Shown: positions 1-6,443 of the stretch, in pieces
Layout: each line of letters starts with the position of its first letter
How positions within the stretch are numbered: position 1 is the stretch's first letter
From: Pseudomonadota bacterium
GTDB taxonomy: Bacteria; Myxococcota_A; Polyangia; Polyangiales; Polyangiaceae
Direction of reading: 5' to 3'
Assembly: GCA_023418705.1 (NCBI GenBank)
Contig: JAEZYZ010000311.1
Location: 1 to 13,572 of the forward strand
Length of the DNA: 13,572 bases
The notes under the pieces: generated by a model
Seen by the model: the letters and a program-made list of their open reading frames with translations, nothing else
The model's database searches: none
What the model was told of the DNA's origin: nothing
Translations under genes and position numbers: made by a program

Positions 1-526
1 GTCGCGTATCGTTGATCGGCTTGGCAAAGTGCGCGAACACCTTTGGCATCGCCTGCGGGAAGTAGCGCGACGCCATTTCCAGGCCCAGCAGCTTGACGAT
101 GGGATGGTCTGGCACCGGGAAGCGTTCTCTGACGGCGTACGGGCTCCAGTAGGCGTTGATCAAGGTCGCGTGAGGGATGCCGCGCAGCGCCGCGCTGGTT
201 GCCAGGCTCAGGCGGAAGTCGCCGACGATCAAGCTGGGCTTGACGCTATCGATGACCTCAAGGTCTGCCGCCACGTAGCGCTTGAGCAAGCGTTTCTCGT
301 AGATGCGCTTGCCCCGATCGAGCGCGCTGAACACTCGATCTGGCTCGAGGGTGAAGAGCGGCCACCGCTGGACGGGCAACTCGGAGAAGGCGAGCTCCGG
401 AAACGAGCTGGCGGCGAAATGCAGCTCGTAGGGTTCGGCCTTCAGATCATGTGCAAGCTTGGCCAAGCGGACCACTTGGGCCAGGGTGACGCTTTCGGCG
501 ACGAAGAGAATGCGAGGTTTGCGCAT
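1..526 (-). CDS. Glycosyltransferase, UGT/MGT-like (N-terminal part, cut by window edge)
   Basis: Reading the minus strand from the ATG at 526 gives 175 residues that run open off the left edge. The protein begins MRKPRILFVAESVTLAQVV, the typical first beta-strand and helix of a GT-B fold glycosyltransferase. It continues with LIVGDFRLSLATSAALRGIP (about residues 106-125) and NAYWSPYAVRERFPVP, which match my memory of the acceptor-binding N-terminal half of UGT/MGT-family enzymes. These transfer a sugar from a nucleotide-sugar to a small acceptor. The sugar-binding C-terminal half lies outside the window, so donor and acceptor cannot be judged. AGGGA ends five bases before this ATG. An in-frame GTG at 574 with AAAGAGG upstream is an alternative start adding 16 residues, but the fold-typical start favours 526. 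It is transcribed divergently from aspA. Family call fairly sure; substrate unknown. Confidence 0.8.
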   Translation of the reverse strand, partial: MRKPRILFVAESVTLAQVVRLAKLAHDLKAEPYELHFAASSFPELAFSELPVQRWPLFTLEPDRVFSALDRGKRIYEKRLLKRYVAADLEVIDSVKPSLIVGDFRLSLATSAALRGIPHATLINAYWSPYAVRERFPVPDHPIVKLLGLEMASRYFPQAMPKVFAHFAKPINDTR

Positions 527-850
527 GTCGTCCCTGGTGGTGATGGCGATGGGAGCTACGGCAGTGCTGCTCACCTGTGCCTCTTTGTCCTGAACAAAAC
601 TCTGTCAAGGGGGTCGGGGATTGGCTGCTCTTCAAACGCTCAATCCCCATCGGCCAACCGGAGGTCGAGGGCGCGGTTTTGGATCGTCGCGATTGACGAC
701 TCCTCGCTGATGCGCACTGCAGAGGAGAGCGTTGGAACTTCGTCCAATGCCGCTCGCGGCGCCCATCGACGTTCATCGCGCGGGAGGCGTCGCAACCGAT
801 CTGGGGTCGGGCTGGAGAGGCCGCAAAACCATGAATAGGGATCACCGCGA
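527..850. other. Divergent intergenic region with an 8-bp inverted repeat
   Basis: This 324-base gap lies between the divergent glycosyltransferase and aspA genes, so it must hold promoters for both. I see no convincing gene; the ORFs across it are GC-driven shadows. One clear structure is the perfect inverted repeat GGGGATTG (616-623) and CAATCCCC (641-648) with a 17-base centre. It could be an operator or a weak stem. No confident -35/-10 pair was found. Confidence 0.4.
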
Positions 851-2365
851 ATGAGCGACCCGCGCGGCGACCGCGAGTTTCGCAACAGCGTTCGGACCGC
901 CCCGCGACCGGCTGGCACTACGCGCACCGAGCACGACAATCTCGGAGCAAGGGAGATCCCGGCGGACGCCTACTGGGGTATCAACGTCTGCCGAGCGCTG
1001 GAGAACTTCCCGATCAGCGGGCGCGCCATCTCGGTCTATCCAGACTTCATCTACGGCTACGCCTGCGTCAAACAGACCGCGGCGCGCGCCAACGCCGATC
1101 TTGGCGTGCTCGACCGGAGCAAAGCGGAGCTCATCGACCGGGCCTGTGAAGAGATCAAGGACGGCAAGCTGCGCGACCAGTTCGTCGTCGACATCATGCA
1201 GGGCGGCGCGGGTACCTCGACCAACATGAACGTCAACGAGGTGATCGCGAATCGTGGGCTCGAGCTGGGGGGTCACCCGAAAGGCAGCTACGAGCACCTG
1301 GACCCGAACGACGACGTGAACCGCAGCCAGAGCACGAACGACACGTATCCGACGGCGCTCAAGATCGGTCTGTGCCTCGCCACCGAACGGCTGCTCTCGG
1401 ATCTCGAGCTGCTCGAGGATGCCTTTCGGGACAAAGGTCGAGAGCTGGCGGGCATCGTCAAGGTCGGCCGAACGCAGCTGCAGGACGCCGTGCCGATGAC
1501 GGTCGAGCAGGAGCTCACGGGCTTCGCTGTCACGCTCAAGAAGGATCACGCGAGCTACGAGCAGGTTATCGAGCGCCTCTGGGAGATCAACCTCGGCGCG
1601 ACCGCGATCGGCACCGGGATCGCCGCCGATCCTAGGTTCGCCGAAGCCGCGCGGGCGCACCTCGCCGCCATCACCGGCTACGACCTCGTCACCGCCGCCG
1701 ACTTGATCGAAGCGACGACGGACGTGGGCGTGCTCATGGAGCTGTCCGGCGCGCTGAAGCGCAGCGCGACGAAGCTCTCGAAGATCTGCAACGATCTGCG
1801 CCTGCTCAGCTCCGGTCCCCAGGCAGGCCTCGGCGAGCTCCACCTCCCGCCAAGGCAGGCGGGGTCGAGCATCATGCCGGGCAAGGTGAACCCGGTGATT
1901 CCGGAGGCCGTGAACCAGGTTGCGTTCGTCGTCGCGGGCGCGGACGTCACGCTGACCATGGCCGCTGAAGCCGGTCAGCTCCAGCTGAACGCATTTGGTC
2001 CCGTCATGGCCCACTCCCTGTTCGAGAGCCTTCAGTGGCTGACCAGCGCGATCGTGACCTTGCGCGACAACTGCGTGTCCGGCATCACCGCCAACCGGGA
2101 GCGCCTCCACGCGCAGACGCGTTCGTTCGTCGGCGCCGTCACGACGCTGATCCCAGAGATCGGGTATGCCGCTGCGTCGAAGCTCGCAGGCGAGGCGCTC
2201 GCGACGGGGGCCGACATCGCCGACCTGGTCGTCGCCTCCGGACTGATGTCCCGCGAACAGGTGACGGCGCTGCTCACGCCGGAGCGCCTGACGCAAGGCG
2301 CGGTGGACGCCTCAGCGGTTGAGTCCCGAATGACTCGAGCTGGGCGGGGGCGCACCCAGGCCTGA
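851..2365 (+). CDS. aspA: Aspartate ammonia-lyase (aspartase)
   Basis: A 504-residue fumarase/aspartase-superfamily enzyme that should reversibly deaminate L-aspartate to fumarate and ammonia in the cytoplasm. Visible motifs: EHDNLGAREIPADAYWGI near the N-terminus; QGGAGTSTNMNVNEVIANR (about 117-135); SQSTNDTYPT (159-168); GRTQLQDAVPMT (206-217); and the signature loop GSSIMPGKVNP (338-348), where Ser339 aligns with the catalytic-base serine known from Bacillus aspartase. The Gln in GRTQLQD, where class II fumarases have His, and ENFPISG near residue 51 favour aspartase over fumarase. It is about 26 residues longer than E. coli AspA (478), mostly as an N-terminal extension of low conservation. 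The ATG at 851 has AGGG about 10 bases upstream; a later start is possible. It stands alone, divergent from the glycosyltransferase and convergent with the beta-helix lipoprotein gene. Confidence 0.95.
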   Translation: MSDPRGDREFRNSVRTAPRPAGTTRTEHDNLGAREIPADAYWGINVCRALENFPISGRAISVYPDFIYGYACVKQTAARANADLGVLDRSKAELIDRACEEIKDGKLRDQFVVDIMQGGAGTSTNMNVNEVIANRGLELGGHPKGSYEHLDPNDDVNRSQSTNDTYPTALKIGLCLATERLLSDLELLEDAFRDKGRELAGIVKVGRTQLQDAVPMTVEQELTGFAVTLKKDHASYEQVIERLWEINLGATAIGTGIAADPRFAEAARAHLAAITGYDLVTAADLIEATTDVGVLMELSGALKRSATKLSKICNDLRLLSSGPQAGLGELHLPPRQAGSSIMPGKVNPVIPEAVNQVAFVVAGADVTLTMAAEAGQLQLNAFGPVMAHSLFESLQWLTSAIVTLRDNCVSGITANRERLHAQTRSFVGAVTTLIPEIGYAAASKLAGEALATGADIADLVVASGLMSREQVTALLTPERLTQGAVDASAVESRMTRAGRGRTQA

Positions 2366-2624
2366 CCGCTCGCTCGCGGCTCGCGAAGCCAAATTCGTGC
2401 GTCGCGGGCGTGGCACGCCTTCCTGCAGATCCTGGGGAATCAGGCCTACGCGGGCAAGATCTCGCTCTGGCCAGCGGGTCGCCCCTGAGGCTCAGGGGTC
2501 GCGTTCGAGACCAAGTCGCGGCACGCCCGGGTACGGGACCGAAGCGCGCCGCGCCATCTGGACGACCTCCCGCACGTTCAACGGCCACTCGTACAGGCAG
2601 CGATTCGACGATTCAGTCTGCTGA
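2366..2624 (+). pseudogene. Possible decayed gene fragment in the aspA downstream gap
   Basis: Two stretches in different forward frames look like real protein with strongly G/C-biased third positions. WHAFLQILGNQAYAGKISLW is encoded from 2411 and stops at 2486-2488. GTPGYGTEARRAIWTTSRTF and a short tail end at the stop at 2622-2624. The frame change between them, and the lack of a plausible start, suggest the 3' end of a broken gene. I do not recognise the family. The last 12 bases overlap the end of the convergent beta-helix gene. It could instead be chance coding-like composition in GC-rich DNA. Confidence 0.25.
2482..2498. terminator. Stem between convergent genes (possible terminator)
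   Basis: CCCCTGAG (2482-2489) and CTCAGGGG (2491-2498) are perfect inverted repeats around a single G. In RNA this gives six G/C-rich pairs with a five-base loop, on either strand. It lies between the ends of aspA and the oppositely oriented beta-helix gene, where a two-way terminator would be expected. There is no T-run, so intrinsic termination is uncertain, and the stem also lies inside the possible gene remnant. Confidence 0.3.
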
Positions 2625-4793
2625 CTCGTACGCGCCCATGTCGACCGCACCGCTCTGAATCCGCGCGCCGCCTGCCAGATCGAGCGGCAGGGGTTCGAAG
2701 GTGTCGGCGTCGTCATCCAGATCTGCCAGATCGGCGACGATTTCGTCATCGTCGCCGGCATTGACGCCGGGCGAGCCGCTCTGCAGGCGCAGGTCGAGAG
2801 CGCCCGCGGTGGTGTTCATGAACAGAGGCGCCTCGTCGATGTTGCCGTCCGCAGCGTCGAACCCGGAGCCCTGGACGTTGCTGAAGCGCACGACGGCGCC
2901 CTCCGTCCGTTCGGTGAAGATCTGGTTGCCTTGGAGCCCGGCGGAGTTGGCCCAAAGGATGTCATTGACCAAAAGAATGGACGCGCCGTCATGGTTGTGA
3001 ACGGCCCCGCCGGACTGACCGGCGGTGTTGGCATACAATGTACTGTTGGCGATGCGCACCTCGTCATCCGGGCCGTCGTTGGCGACGGCGCCGCCGGCTT
3101 CACCCGCGTGGTTGCCGGTGAAGACGCAGTTGGTGACCATGGCGTCACCTCCGGTGTAGAGCGCACCGCCTTGTCCGCCGTTGCTCGAGCTCGTTGCCGA
3201 ATTCCCATCGAAGATCAGGCTGACGAGCGCGCGGCAACCCCCGCCGCAAGCGAGTGCACCCCCGCGAACGACGCTACCGCTTCCCGAATTTTCGGCGAAG
3301 GTAGAGCGGCGGACGAGTGTGCTCGCCTGCGTATAAAATGCTCCACCCTCGGCCGTCTCGGCGGCATTCGCAGCATTGCCGATGAAGCTCGTGTCGTCGA
3401 TTCGCGCGGTGCCGAGGGCGTACACCGCACCGCCCTTGACGGCGAACCCCGCTACCAGGTTGTCGCGGAACTCGCTGTCGCCGACCACGAGAGATGACAT
3501 GGAATAGATGGCGCCGCCGCCGACCGTGCCTTCAGCGCCGCCCTCGACCCGATTCGCTTCGAACGTGGAGCCCCTGACGATGAGCTCTTCGTTCGCATAC
3601 ACCGCCCCGCCCAAGCCTCCCGCCGCGCGGTTGTCTTCGAAGATTGCGTTGTGGAGGTGGGCGGACCCGTAGAAGGCGTGAATGGCGCCGCCATGCCCTT
3701 GACTTTGGTTCCCAACGAAGTCGCAGCGCTGCACGACCAAGCTGCCCATCAAGGTGCTGATCGCGCCGCCTCTGGCGCCGACCGCGCCCACGGCCCGATT
3801 GTTGGAGAACGTGCTGTCGGACACCAAAAGAGAGCACTCGCTCAGTACACCCACGGCGCCGCCGTGGTAGGCGGTGTTGTCGGAGAAGGTCACGTTCGAG
3901 GCTGCGAAGCTGCCTGCCTCACAGAGGAGCGCCGCGCCGTTGTCGCCCGTCCGCGTCCCGTGGCCGCGTGTCACCGTCACCCCGTCGAGGGAGGCGCCGT
4001 CGGCGCTGGTCACGACGTGGTAGAGATTGTCGGTCGCAGTCTGCTGGCCGATTTCGCCGCTGATGATGGTCGGATGGGCGCTCCAGTTGCGCTCTGGGAG
4101 CACCGCCTCGGTCCCGGAAAAGCCGCCGTACACCGCGACCCCTTCGCGCATCTGCAGGGTTGCCTCGCGGTCGTCCGAGGATGGGTCCGCCTTATGGGTG
4201 GGCACATAGGTGCCTTGCGCCACCCACACATCGCAACGCGCAGGATGCGCGAACGCGGCATCGACGCCGGCCTGGAGGCTCGCTTTGGCGGCGCCCCAGC
4301 TGTGGCCGCTGTTGGCGTCCGCGCCGTTTGCCTGATTGACGTAGACGATGCACCTCTCACAGTCGTCGCCGAAGTGCCCCTCGGGGCACTGTCCCGAGCC
4401 GCCGGCAGAGCCTGCCGCCCCCGCAGCCCCGCCGATGCCGCCCTGACCAGCTTGCCCTGCAGCGCCACCGGTTTCGGTACCGGCAGCGCCGCCCATGGCT
4501 GCACCGGCAGCGCCGCCGCTCGTCGCCGCTCCCGCACCTCCAGCCCCGGCCGTGCCAGATCCCGAGGTTCCCGCTGCTGCTCCAGCGCCACCGCTGCTCG
4601 GGCCCCGACCCCCGATGCCCGCGCCTCCAGCAACCGCTGCGCTTGCTCCTCCTCCGGCCTGCCCCCCGGCTCCGGCCATCTCAGCGCCGGCCGCTCCCCC
4701 TCGCCCGTGGCCTCCTGGGGCCCGCTCGTCAGAACAAGCGCCGAGCGCCAACACAACGAAAAGGGACGACATCCGGCTCGCCGGGTTTCGCAT
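2613..4793 (-). CDS. Lipoprotein with Gly/Ala-rich spacer and Pmp-like beta-helix
   Basis: A 726-residue exported protein. Residues 1-20 are a lipoprotein signal ending in LALGAC, with Cys20 as the lipid-bearing residue. Residues 27-134 are almost only Gly, Ala and Ser, a probable flexible stalk. CPEGHFGDDCERC (136-148) resembles an EGF-type fragment. Next comes IVYVNQANGADANSGHSW, the usual opening of secreted beta-helix proteins. From about 290 to 600 there are at least eight copies of a rung with GGA(I/V/L) followed by S-x-F-x-x-N, as in polymorphic outer-membrane proteins. The end, LRLQSGSPGVNAG ... PLDLAGGARI ... GAVDMGAYE, matches the choice-of-anchor Q pattern. Likely a surface protein displayed on the outer membrane, in adhesion or binding; the ligand is unknown. 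Purine-rich GGAGAGAGAAGAAAG lies just before the ATG. It is transcribed alone, convergent with aspA. Confidence 0.9.
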   Translation of the reverse strand: MRNPASRMSSLFVVLALGACSDERAPGGHGRGGAAGAEMAGAGGQAGGGASAAVAGGAGIGGRGPSSGGAGAAAGTSGSGTAGAGGAGAATSGGAAGAAMGGAAGTETGGAAGQAGQGGIGGAAGAAGSAGGSGQCPEGHFGDDCERCIVYVNQANGADANSGHSWGAAKASLQAGVDAAFAHPARCDVWVAQGTYVPTHKADPSSDDREATLQMREGVAVYGGFSGTEAVLPERNWSAHPTIISGEIGQQTATDNLYHVVTSADGASLDGVTVTRGHGTRTGDNGAALLCEAGSFAASNVTFSDNTAYHGGAVGVLSECSLLVSDSTFSNNRAVGAVGARGGAISTLMGSLVVQRCDFVGNQSQGHGGAIHAFYGSAHLHNAIFEDNRAAGGLGGAVYANEELIVRGSTFEANRVEGGAEGTVGGGAIYSMSSLVVGDSEFRDNLVAGFAVKGGAVYALGTARIDDTSFIGNAANAAETAEGGAFYTQASTLVRRSTFAENSGSGSVVRGGALACGGGCRALVSLIFDGNSATSSSNGGQGGALYTGGDAMVTNCVFTGNHAGEAGGAVANDGPDDEVRIANSTLYANTAGQSGGAVHNHDGASILLVNDILWANSAGLQGNQIFTERTEGAVVRFSNVQGSGFDAADGNIDEAPLFMNTTAGALDLRLQSGSPGVNAGDDDEIVADLADLDDDADTFEPLPLDLAGGARIQSGAVDMGAYESAD
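4392..4715 (-). repeat. Low-complexity Gly/Ala-coding tract
   Basis: This part of the beta-helix gene encodes residues 27-134, about 108 residues made almost wholly of irregular GGA, GAA and AGG runs. The DNA is a degenerate GC-rich repeat without a fixed unit, so length change by slippage is plausible. In the protein it separates the lipid anchor from the folded domain. Confidence 0.75.
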
Positions 4794-4929
4794 TCTTTCT
4801 TCTCTCTCCGGAAAATAGTGAATCGCGGGAGGGCGGCCCTCCGCGTGGGCCCACCCTACGTCAGAGGCGCCGCGGATGTTCCCTGATCGCGCTATCGCTC
4901 ATTCGTCCTGAGCTCGAGCCACGTTTGGC

Positions 4930-5218
4930 GTGGCGTCACCCTTTTTCGCGCGCGGGGATCGAGGGCGCTTCAGTCCCGATAAGGATTGCGACGGTCGAAG
5001 CCGGGCGGGGTTTGCTCTCGAGGAGCTCGCGAGGGCCGGAACGCGCGGCCGCGCTGGTGGCGCTCACACTAGGCAGCGAGGAGCTCCGGGACGCGCTCCT
5101 CGACGAGGTGCGGGCAAGCCTCCCCGGCCCCGCCGCGCAGGCGTTCTTCGAACAGGACCAGCTGCGCTATCTCGACCGCGGCCAGCGCGCGTTGGCGCGC
5201 TCCGGGGCCTCGGACTGA
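4930..5218 (+). pseudogene. Possible gene remnant with a frame change
   Basis: The 800-base gap 4794-5598 has no confident gene, but this stretch carries coding-like signals in two frames. In one frame, from a GTG at 4930, it reads ASPFFARGDRGRFSPDKDCD and then FALEELARAG. In another, to the stop at 5216-5218, it reads AALVALTLGSEELRDALLDE and then PGPAAQAFFEQDQLRYLDRG, with nearly all third positions G or C and a helical composition. The two parts would join with one frameshift near 5040. No clear ribosome-binding site is visible. I do not recognise the family. It may be a decayed gene, a short real gene starting at a TTG near 5010, or chance. Confidence 0.25.
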
Positions 5219-5393
5219 CCGGCGCCGATCGACCCAACATGGGTGTTCGAGCGCTCGCATTGAGCGGGGGAGAACCCAGTGCTCGGCGCGCCGCGAGTGA
5301 GTCACTCTCGACCATGATCTCGATCGAAGCCATTCTTCAGCGGTTTCGCCCAGTCCCTTCGCCCGAACGGCTCGCGGCCTGCCTCTTGCTAGA

Positions 5394-5428
5394 GCGACAA
5401 ACGGTTTGCGGAGCAAGCCGTTTGTCGC
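5394..5428. repeat. Strong 16-bp hairpin next to element A
   Basis: GCGACAAACGG (5394-5404) pairs with CCGTTTGTCGC (5418-5428). The inner bases also pair, giving 16 pairs with one G-U wobble and a three-base GGA loop. There is no following T-run. It lies 13 bases before copy A of the inverted-repeat element and is preceded by CTAGAGC (5390-5396), the same heptamer that begins that element, so it may be part of the same repeat family. It could also act as an RNA end or stability structure. Confidence 0.55.
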
Positions 5429-5441
5429 GGAATGAGACGAT

Positions 5442-5557
5442 CTAGAGCACCGAGCCGTGAGCGGACGAGAGGGTTTCCCGAAGAATCGGGGCCCTCACCC
5501 CGATGGGGGCCCCGATTCTTCGGGATCTCCGCTCTGGCAAACGGATCGGTGCTCTAG
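5442..5557. repeat. Inverted-repeat element, copy A (MITE/REP-like)
   Basis: This 116-bp element is bounded by a perfect 12-bp terminal inverted repeat: CTAGAGCACCGA (5442-5453) and TCGGTGCTCTAG (5546-5557). A second copy with the same termini lies inverted at 9820-9884. Similarity extends inward (ACCGA-CCG-GAGC at one end, CTGGCAA-C-GATCGG at the other) and outward on one side (GCGGAA, TGAGACGAT). The centre differs between copies. It has no coding capacity, so it resembles a non-autonomous mobile or REP-type repeat. Its right end is 41 bases before the ATG of the next gene, so it may lie in that gene's promoter or leader. Confidence 0.6.
5477..5524. repeat. Perfect 18-bp stem inside element A
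   Basis: CCCGAAGAATCGGGGCCC (5477-5494) and GGGCCCCGATTCTTCGGG (5507-5524) are exact reverse complements around a 12-base loop. Such a stem would be very stable in RNA or extruded DNA. It is absent from copy B, which has a shorter GAGGGGCCTC core, so it looks like a variable insert in a conserved frame. No T-run follows on either strand. Confidence 0.6.
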
Positions 5558-5598
5558 GAGGAGTCGGCTCGCTGCGGCGAGTGAAGGGAGACAGAACG

Positions 5599-6387
5599 AT
5601 GATGTATCGAAAAGCCAAGGTGTCTACGGCGCTCCTCAGCGCACTGCTCGCAGGCGCTTGCGGGAGCGCAGAAGGTGGACCGGATGAGGTCCCGCCCATC
5701 GACGGCGCGCCGGTCGTCGTGGTCCAGCCCGTTACGGTCGCGACCGTCGAGCTGCCGAACGGGAATACCTGGGAAATCTCGAGCGTGGAAGAGGACGGCG
5801 AGGTCATGGCGCGCGAGTTCGGCTCGGCGCCCCTGCTGATTGACGTCGACACCGAAAAGAGCATTCTCGAAATCTACCTGGACGTGGTCGCCGAGACCGA
5901 GGCGGTCCCGGCCGCGCTGGCGGCGCTCGAGCCTGATGAGGGGCGCTTGACCGGGAGGAGCGTCGTGCCGCGCATCCAGCAGCGCCTGAGGACCTCGGAG
6001 GCGTACGCAGCCCGCGCTGCCAGCGAGCTCGCCGTGGCGAAGTCGGACCAGTGCGTGCAGGCGAACTTCGAAGCCGCAGCGTGCACCAGCACGGGGTCGA
6101 ACACCTTTTGCGACAGCGGTCAGTGGACGTCGGTGCGTCGCCAGAGCACGGAAAAGAAGTGGAAATCCAACGGCCGGACCGCCGCCTGCTCGGCACCGGG
6201 TGTCCAGGAGCACTACTATTGGGAGGGCGTCACGGGCAACTGGAAGCAGTGGGGTGGATCCCTCACGATCCCCACCAACTCCTTCGGGGGATGGATCCTG
6301 AATGGCGCATCCAAACGGTATCGTCGCCTCGACCACTACACCACCGGCAACGGATACGTCCGGGCCTGGAGTCAGTTCCGCAACTGA
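5599..6387 (+). CDS. Lipoprotein of unknown function
   Basis: A 262-residue predicted lipoprotein. The N-terminus MMYRKAKVSTALLSALLAGA has a basic start, a short hydrophobic core and then Cys21 (LLAGAC), a slightly loose lipobox. AAGGGAG eight bases before the ATG at 5599 decides this start; the ATG at 5602 is equivalent. Residues 35-150 form an acidic region with strand-like stretches (VVVVQPVTVATVELPNG, SILEIYLDVVAETEAVP). The last 110 residues differ: basic, aromatic and Gly-rich, with Cys152, Cys162, Cys171 and Cys197, and motifs such as HYYWEGVTGNWKQWGGSLTI and GNGYVRAWSQF. Four cysteines suggest two disulfides in a compact extracytoplasmic domain, perhaps a binding or toxin-like fold, but I do not recognise it. 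The serine protease gene starts 56 bases downstream on the same strand, so co-transcription is likely. Confidence 0.8.
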   Translation: MMYRKAKVSTALLSALLAGACGSAEGGPDEVPPIDGAPVVVVQPVTVATVELPNGNTWEISSVEEDGEVMAREFGSAPLLIDVDTEKSILEIYLDVVAETEAVPAALAALEPDEGRLTGRSVVPRIQQRLRTSEAYAARAASELAVAKSDQCVQANFEAAACTSTGSNTFCDSGQWTSVRRQSTEKKWKSNGRTAACSAPGVQEHYYWEGVTGNWKQWGGSLTIPTNSFGGWILNGASKRYRRLDHYTTGNGYVRAWSQFRN

Positions 6388-6443
6388 CGCGCAAACCGAG
6401 CCTGTCCCGGGGGCTGCTCGCAGCCTCCGGGGGCGCATCGCAG

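Noticed and set aside
29..838. 269-residue plus-strand ORF over the glycosyltransferase
   Set aside because: The minus strand encodes a coherent GT-B N-terminus over the same bases, and this ORF has no recognisable motif.
842..2296. 484-residue minus-strand ORF opposite aspA
   Set aside because: It is fully antisense to an enzyme with all superfamily motifs, is Arg/His/Gln-rich with no recognisable domain, and is the expected GC-rich shadow.
4392..4715. Gly/Ala tract as a CRISPR-like or tandem-repeat array
   Set aside because: There is no constant repeat length and no unique spacers. It is in frame inside a coding gene and is simply low-complexity.
3651..4886. 411-residue plus-strand ORF opposite the beta-helix gene
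   Set aside because: It is antisense to the Gly/Ala tract and beta-helix repeats. The protein is low-complexity Ala/Arg/Pro and has no start context.
5314..5445. Short ORF beginning MISIEAILQRF upstream of element A
   Set aside because: It has no ribosome-binding site and runs straight through the 16-pair hairpin, ending in the element's CTAG. Third-position bias is weak, so non-coding is more likely.
5442..5557. Element A as an intrinsic terminator
   Set aside because: The stem is far longer than usual, no T-run follows, and the conserved ends recur inverted elsewhere, so a repeat element explains more. A termination side effect is still possible.
5554..6438. 294-residue minus-strand ORF opposite the lipoprotein gene
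   Set aside because: The plus-strand gene has a ribosome site, signal peptide and lipobox; the antisense ORF has none.
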